Shown here: positions 36,622-38,987 of the stretch, in pieces
Layout: the number at the start of each line of letters is the position of its first letter
Numbering within the stretch: the first letter of the stretch is position 1
Assembly: GCF_030157465.1 (NCBI RefSeq)
Contig: NZ_JAOAUU010000130.1
Span: 1 to 38,987, forward strand
Direction: 5' to 3'
Length of the DNA stretch: 38,987 nucleotides
Source: Zoogloea sp.
GTDB taxonomy: Bacteria > Pseudomonadota > Gammaproteobacteria > Burkholderiales > Rhodocyclaceae
The notes under the pieces: model-generated
The model's database searches: none
The model's input: only the letters and a program-made list of their open reading frames with translations
What the model was told of the DNA's origin: nothing
Program-made: the position numbers and the translations under genes

Positions 36622-37406
36622 AGCGGCTTGCCGGGCGGGTGATTCTGATCACCGGCGCCGCCCGCGGCATGGGCGCCACCATGGCACGCCTGTTTCACGC
36701 CGAGGGCGCCCGCGTGCTCATCGGCGACATCACCCGGCGCGAAGGCGAAGCCCTGGCCGCCGAGCTGGGCGACGGGGCGATCTACCAACACCTGGACGTG
36801 ACCGACGAAGCGAGCTGGCAGCAGACGGTGGCCGCTGCGCGCGAGCGCTGGGGCGGCATCGACGGACTGGTGAACAACGCCGGCATCAATTTTTCCGAAG
36901 CCCTGTCCAGCACGGGCCTGGCCGATTTCAAGCGGGTCATCGACGTGAACCTGGTGGGCCCGTTTCTGGGCCTCAAGCATGTCGGCCCGGTGATGGCTGC
37001 GCAGGGCCGCGGCAGCATCGTCAATATTTCGTCCATCGGAGGCATGACGGCCTGGAACTCCATGGGCGCCTACTGCGCCAGCAAATGGGGCCTCCGGGGC
37101 CTGAGCCGGGTGGCGGCGCTGGAACTGGGCCACAAGGGCGTGCGGGTCAATTCGATCCATCCGGGCGGCGTGGATACGAGCATGGGCACCATGTTCGACG
37201 GCGACACCCGGGCCCTCGACAAGGCCTACCAGGGCCAGCCGGTGCAGCGTATCGGGCAACCCGAGGAAATCGCCCGCATGGCGCTTTTTCTGCTGGGCGA
37301 CGAGGCCTCGTACGTGTGTGGTGCCGAGATGGTGGTGGATGGCGGCAACCTGACCGGTCGCTATTTCGAAGGTTTGCCCGGCGCGCCGGAAACCCCGACT
37401 ACCTGA
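36618..37406 (+). CDS. short-chain dehydrogenase/reductase (SDR)
   Basis: A 262-residue classical SDR with TGAARGMG at 12-19, NNAG near 86-89, Ser at 138-139, and Y152-x3-K156 (YCASK). Asp in LIGDIT suggests NAD. It resembles steroid-type dehydrogenases (3-alpha/20-beta hydroxysteroid dehydrogenase group) in its MGAYCASKWGLRGLSR segment, though such resemblance is common. It is translationally coupled (ATGA) to the flavoprotein gene, so alcohol oxidation and ring desaturation may be consecutive steps. Confidence 0.88.
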   Translation: MKRLAGRVILITGAARGMGATMARLFHAEGARVLIGDITRREGEALAAELGDGAIYQHLDVTDEASWQQTVAAARERWGGIDGLVNNAGINFSEALSSTGLADFKRVIDVNLVGPFLGLKHVGPVMAAQGRGSIVNISSIGGMTAWNSMGAYCASKWGLRGLSRVAALELGHKGVRVNSIHPGGVDTSMGTMFDGDTRALDKAYQGQPVQRIGQPEEIARMALFLLGDEASYVCGAEMVVDGGNLTGRYFEGLPGAPETPTT

Positions 37407-37493
37407 ACCGGTAGTTGTGGGGGAGGGCGGAAGACGGGATACTCTGCACTACATAAAAAAACAAACCAGCCTGATCAAAAAGGAGCGAGACAA

Positions 37494-38702
37494 ATGGAAA
37501 ACCTTAACGTCTATAAAGACCTCATCAAGCGCATGCTGACCATGGTGGATGCCGGCGTTACCGACAGCGCACCGGCCGCCTATCGCCAGCCTTCGTCGGT
37601 GTACACCGACCCCGCACTGTTCGCCCGTGAAAAAGCCACCATCTTCAAGGACGAGCCCCAGCTGGTGTGCTTTTCCAGCGATTTGCCGGAAAAAGGCAGC
37701 TACTTCACCTTTGACGATCTCGACGTGCCGGTGCTGCTGACCCGCGACAACGACGGCAAGGTGCACGCTTTTCTCAATGCCTGTACCCACCGCGCCGCCC
37801 GCCTCAAGGAAGGATGCGGCAAGACGGCCTCGCTCAGCTGCCCCTATCACAACTGGGGCTTCGACCTGAAAGGCAAGCTGCGCGCGGTGTGGGAAGAGAA
37901 GAGCTTCGGCGCTATCGACAAATCCCTCTACGACTTGGTGCGCCTGCCGGTTGAAGAAAAATACGGCATGATCTTCGCCGGCATGCACCCGGACGTGAAG
38001 GTGTCGGTGGACGAGATCCTCGGCCACATGGCACCGGTTTTCGAAAGGTGGGATCTGGGCGCCACCCGCTTCGTGGATCAGCACGAGTGGAAGCTCAAGA
38101 CCAACTGGAAGCTGGCCCTGGACACCTTCTGCGAGGGTTACCACTTTTTGGCGCTGCACAAGAACACCCTGGGCGGCATTTCCATCGGCAACACCTCGGC
38201 CTTCGACACCTTCGGGCCGGAAGGGCGCAACCACCGCCTGGCCTTCCCCAACGAAAGCATCAAGCGCCTCAAGGAGATTCCCGAGGCCGAATGGGGCATG
38301 GATATCTTCAACGACTTCCAGCTGGTGCACTTCATCTACCCCAACATCTCGCTGCTCGTCTCGCCGGTGTCTATCGAGTTCTTCAAGCTCTACCCGGGCG
38401 AAAACCCCGGCGAGCACCGCACCGTCTTCCGCAGCTATGTGCGCAGCACCAACGACGAAAAAGGCTGGGATGGCAATGATCCCCAGGCCCACTTCGAGTT
38501 CATCTGCAAGGTGGTGGACGAGGAGGATTACTGGGTTTCGGCCAACGTCATGAAGAACCTCAACGCCGGCATGATCAACTTCAGCACCTTCGGCGCCAAC
38601 GAACCGGCGCTCCAGAACATGCACAAGGCCTTCCTGCGCGGAATCGGCACCACGCCGGAAGAAGCGCCCCTGGGCAAGGTCGGCGCCGTAGCCAGCTGCT
38701 AA
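37494..38702 (+). CDS. Rieske aromatic ring-hydroxylating oxygenase alpha subunit
   Basis: A 402-residue Rieske oxygenase terminal subunit. Cluster ligands are C97, H99, C116 and H119 (CTHRA...CPYHN); the catalytic iron motif is E214-x2-H217-x4-H222 (EGYHFLALH). It is shorter than, and only distantly related to, the two cluster I subunits, so it is a different oxygenase rather than a third copy. It follows the SDR by 87 bp, with an AAGGAG site and an AT-rich leader that contains one ACAAAC element (37461-37466). No ferredoxin or beta-subunit gene accompanies it; it would have to borrow electrons from the cluster I ferredoxin or from elsewhere. Confidence 0.9.
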   Translation: MENLNVYKDLIKRMLTMVDAGVTDSAPAAYRQPSSVYTDPALFAREKATIFKDEPQLVCFSSDLPEKGSYFTFDDLDVPVLLTRDNDGKVHAFLNACTHRAARLKEGCGKTASLSCPYHNWGFDLKGKLRAVWEEKSFGAIDKSLYDLVRLPVEEKYGMIFAGMHPDVKVSVDEILGHMAPVFERWDLGATRFVDQHEWKLKTNWKLALDTFCEGYHFLALHKNTLGGISIGNTSAFDTFGPEGRNHRLAFPNESIKRLKEIPEAEWGMDIFNDFQLVHFIYPNISLLVSPVSIEFFKLYPGENPGEHRTVFRSYVRSTNDEKGWDGNDPQAHFEFICKVVDEEDYWVSANVMKNLNAGMINFSTFGANEPALQNMHKAFLRGIGTTPEEAPLGKVGAVASC

Positions 38703-38730
38703 GGCGAAGTCCAGCCGCAGCTGAAGTCAC

Positions 38731-38759
38731 AACGCGAAAATAAAGGCTATGTTCGCGTT
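38731..38759. other. hairpin downstream of the last oxygenase gene
   Basis: Arms aacgcgaa and ttcgcgtt enclose 13 bases, 28 bp after the stop. No T-run follows, so it may be an RNA-stabilising hairpin rather than an intrinsic terminator. Confidence 0.35.
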
Positions 38760-38873
38760 AAGTGTGTAATAACTCTCACTGGCCGGCCCGCCGGGCTTGG
38801 AGAGTCTCGCCTGTCGGGTGGAGCGCTTTCCACACGTTGCGCGAACCTTGGTGGTTCATTCCATTCAACTACG

Positions 38874-38910
38874 AACCGGTGAGGCCTTGCGGGACGGCCT
38901 TCCGGTTTTT
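38874..38910 (+). terminator. probable intrinsic terminator
   Basis: Outer arms aaccgg and ccggtt enclose inner arms ggcc and ggcc, and the hairpin is followed directly by a short run of T (five including the arm's end). It lies 171 bp after the oxygenase stop and is the best candidate for ending the cluster II transcript. Confidence 0.5.
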
Positions 38911-38948
38911 GGCGTTACGTTGGCCGGGGACTCGCCCCCGGCGGGCGA

Positions 38949-38980
38949 CCTTCTTTCTTGTTGTACGACAAGAAAGAAGG
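38949..38980. repeat. 13-bp-arm palindrome at the window edge
   Basis: Perfect arms ccttctttcttgt and acaagaaagaagg are separated by 6 bp. The pyrimidine-rich to purine-rich hairpin may be a bidirectional terminator or a dispersed repeat; the window ends too soon to tell. Confidence 0.5.
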
Positions 38981-38987
38981 CAAAGAA

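Noticed and set aside
38703-38987. tRNA or other structured RNA gene in the right-hand flank
   Set aside because: Only simple hairpins are seen; there is no cloverleaf or conserved tRNA arm sequence.

Overview
The window is GC-rich, densely packed proteobacterial DNA. Gene content (Rieske oxygenase catabolic clusters, a bacteriohemerythrin remnant, a CheB-CheR-PAS hybrid, and a CobN/ExbB/DUF2149 operon) together with abundant small palindromic intergenic repeats suggests a betaproteobacterium, perhaps of the Rhodocyclales. That placement is inference; there is no rRNA or other phylogenetic marker here.

Layout. (1) 1-681: a decayed zeta-toxin-like fragment, a palindromic repeat, hairpins and a 22-bp operator-like palindrome. 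(2) 682-10109, plus strand: catabolic cluster I, with a damaged Rieske oxygenase alpha gene, an intact alpha subunit with its Rieske ferredoxin, three short-chain dehydrogenases, three SnoaL-like proteins, EthD, ABM and VOC proteins, closed by a TetR regulator. (3) 10278-13692: katG (minus) and a class I SAM methyltransferase (plus). (4) 13731-19876: a signalling block with a CheB-CheR-PAS hybrid, a PAS-PAS-LuxR protein, a degenerate EAL protein and a NarL-type response regulator with an altered phospho-acceptor and a frameshifted C-terminus. (5) 19877-20700: decayed DNA with a quinone-oxidoreductase-like remnant, a truncated hemerythrin and repeats. (6) 20719-28700, minus strand: a cobalamin riboswitch followed by an exported CobN-like protein, an ExbB/MotA-like protein, a DUF2149 protein and a TonB-dependent receptor. 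(7) 28943-38702, plus strand: catabolic cluster II with a GMC oxidoreductase, a CurA-like reductase, an Old Yellow Enzyme, two SnoaL-like proteins, a frameshifted P450, a ketosteroid-dehydrogenase-like flavoprotein, an SDR and a third Rieske oxygenase alpha subunit.

How it fits together. The two catabolic clusters use the same kinds of chemistry: Rieske and P450 hydroxylation, SDR and GMC alcohol oxidation, flavoprotein dehydrogenation, ene reduction, and SnoaL-fold dehydration or isomerisation. Each is preceded by a 22-bp palindrome containing ACAAAC/GTTTGT half-sites, so they may form one regulon for a polycyclic, alicyclic or terpenoid/steroid-like substrate; the substrate cannot be read from the sequence. 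The minus-strand operon resembles the gene set of Bacteroidetes hmu haem-utilisation loci (receptor, CobN-like HmuS, ExbB-like, DUF2149), but here it lies behind a B12 riboswitch, which points to corrinoid or cobalt handling. Three genes carry frameshifts and three gene remnants lie beside or near palindromic repeats, so the region is either decaying in places or contains some sequencing errors.
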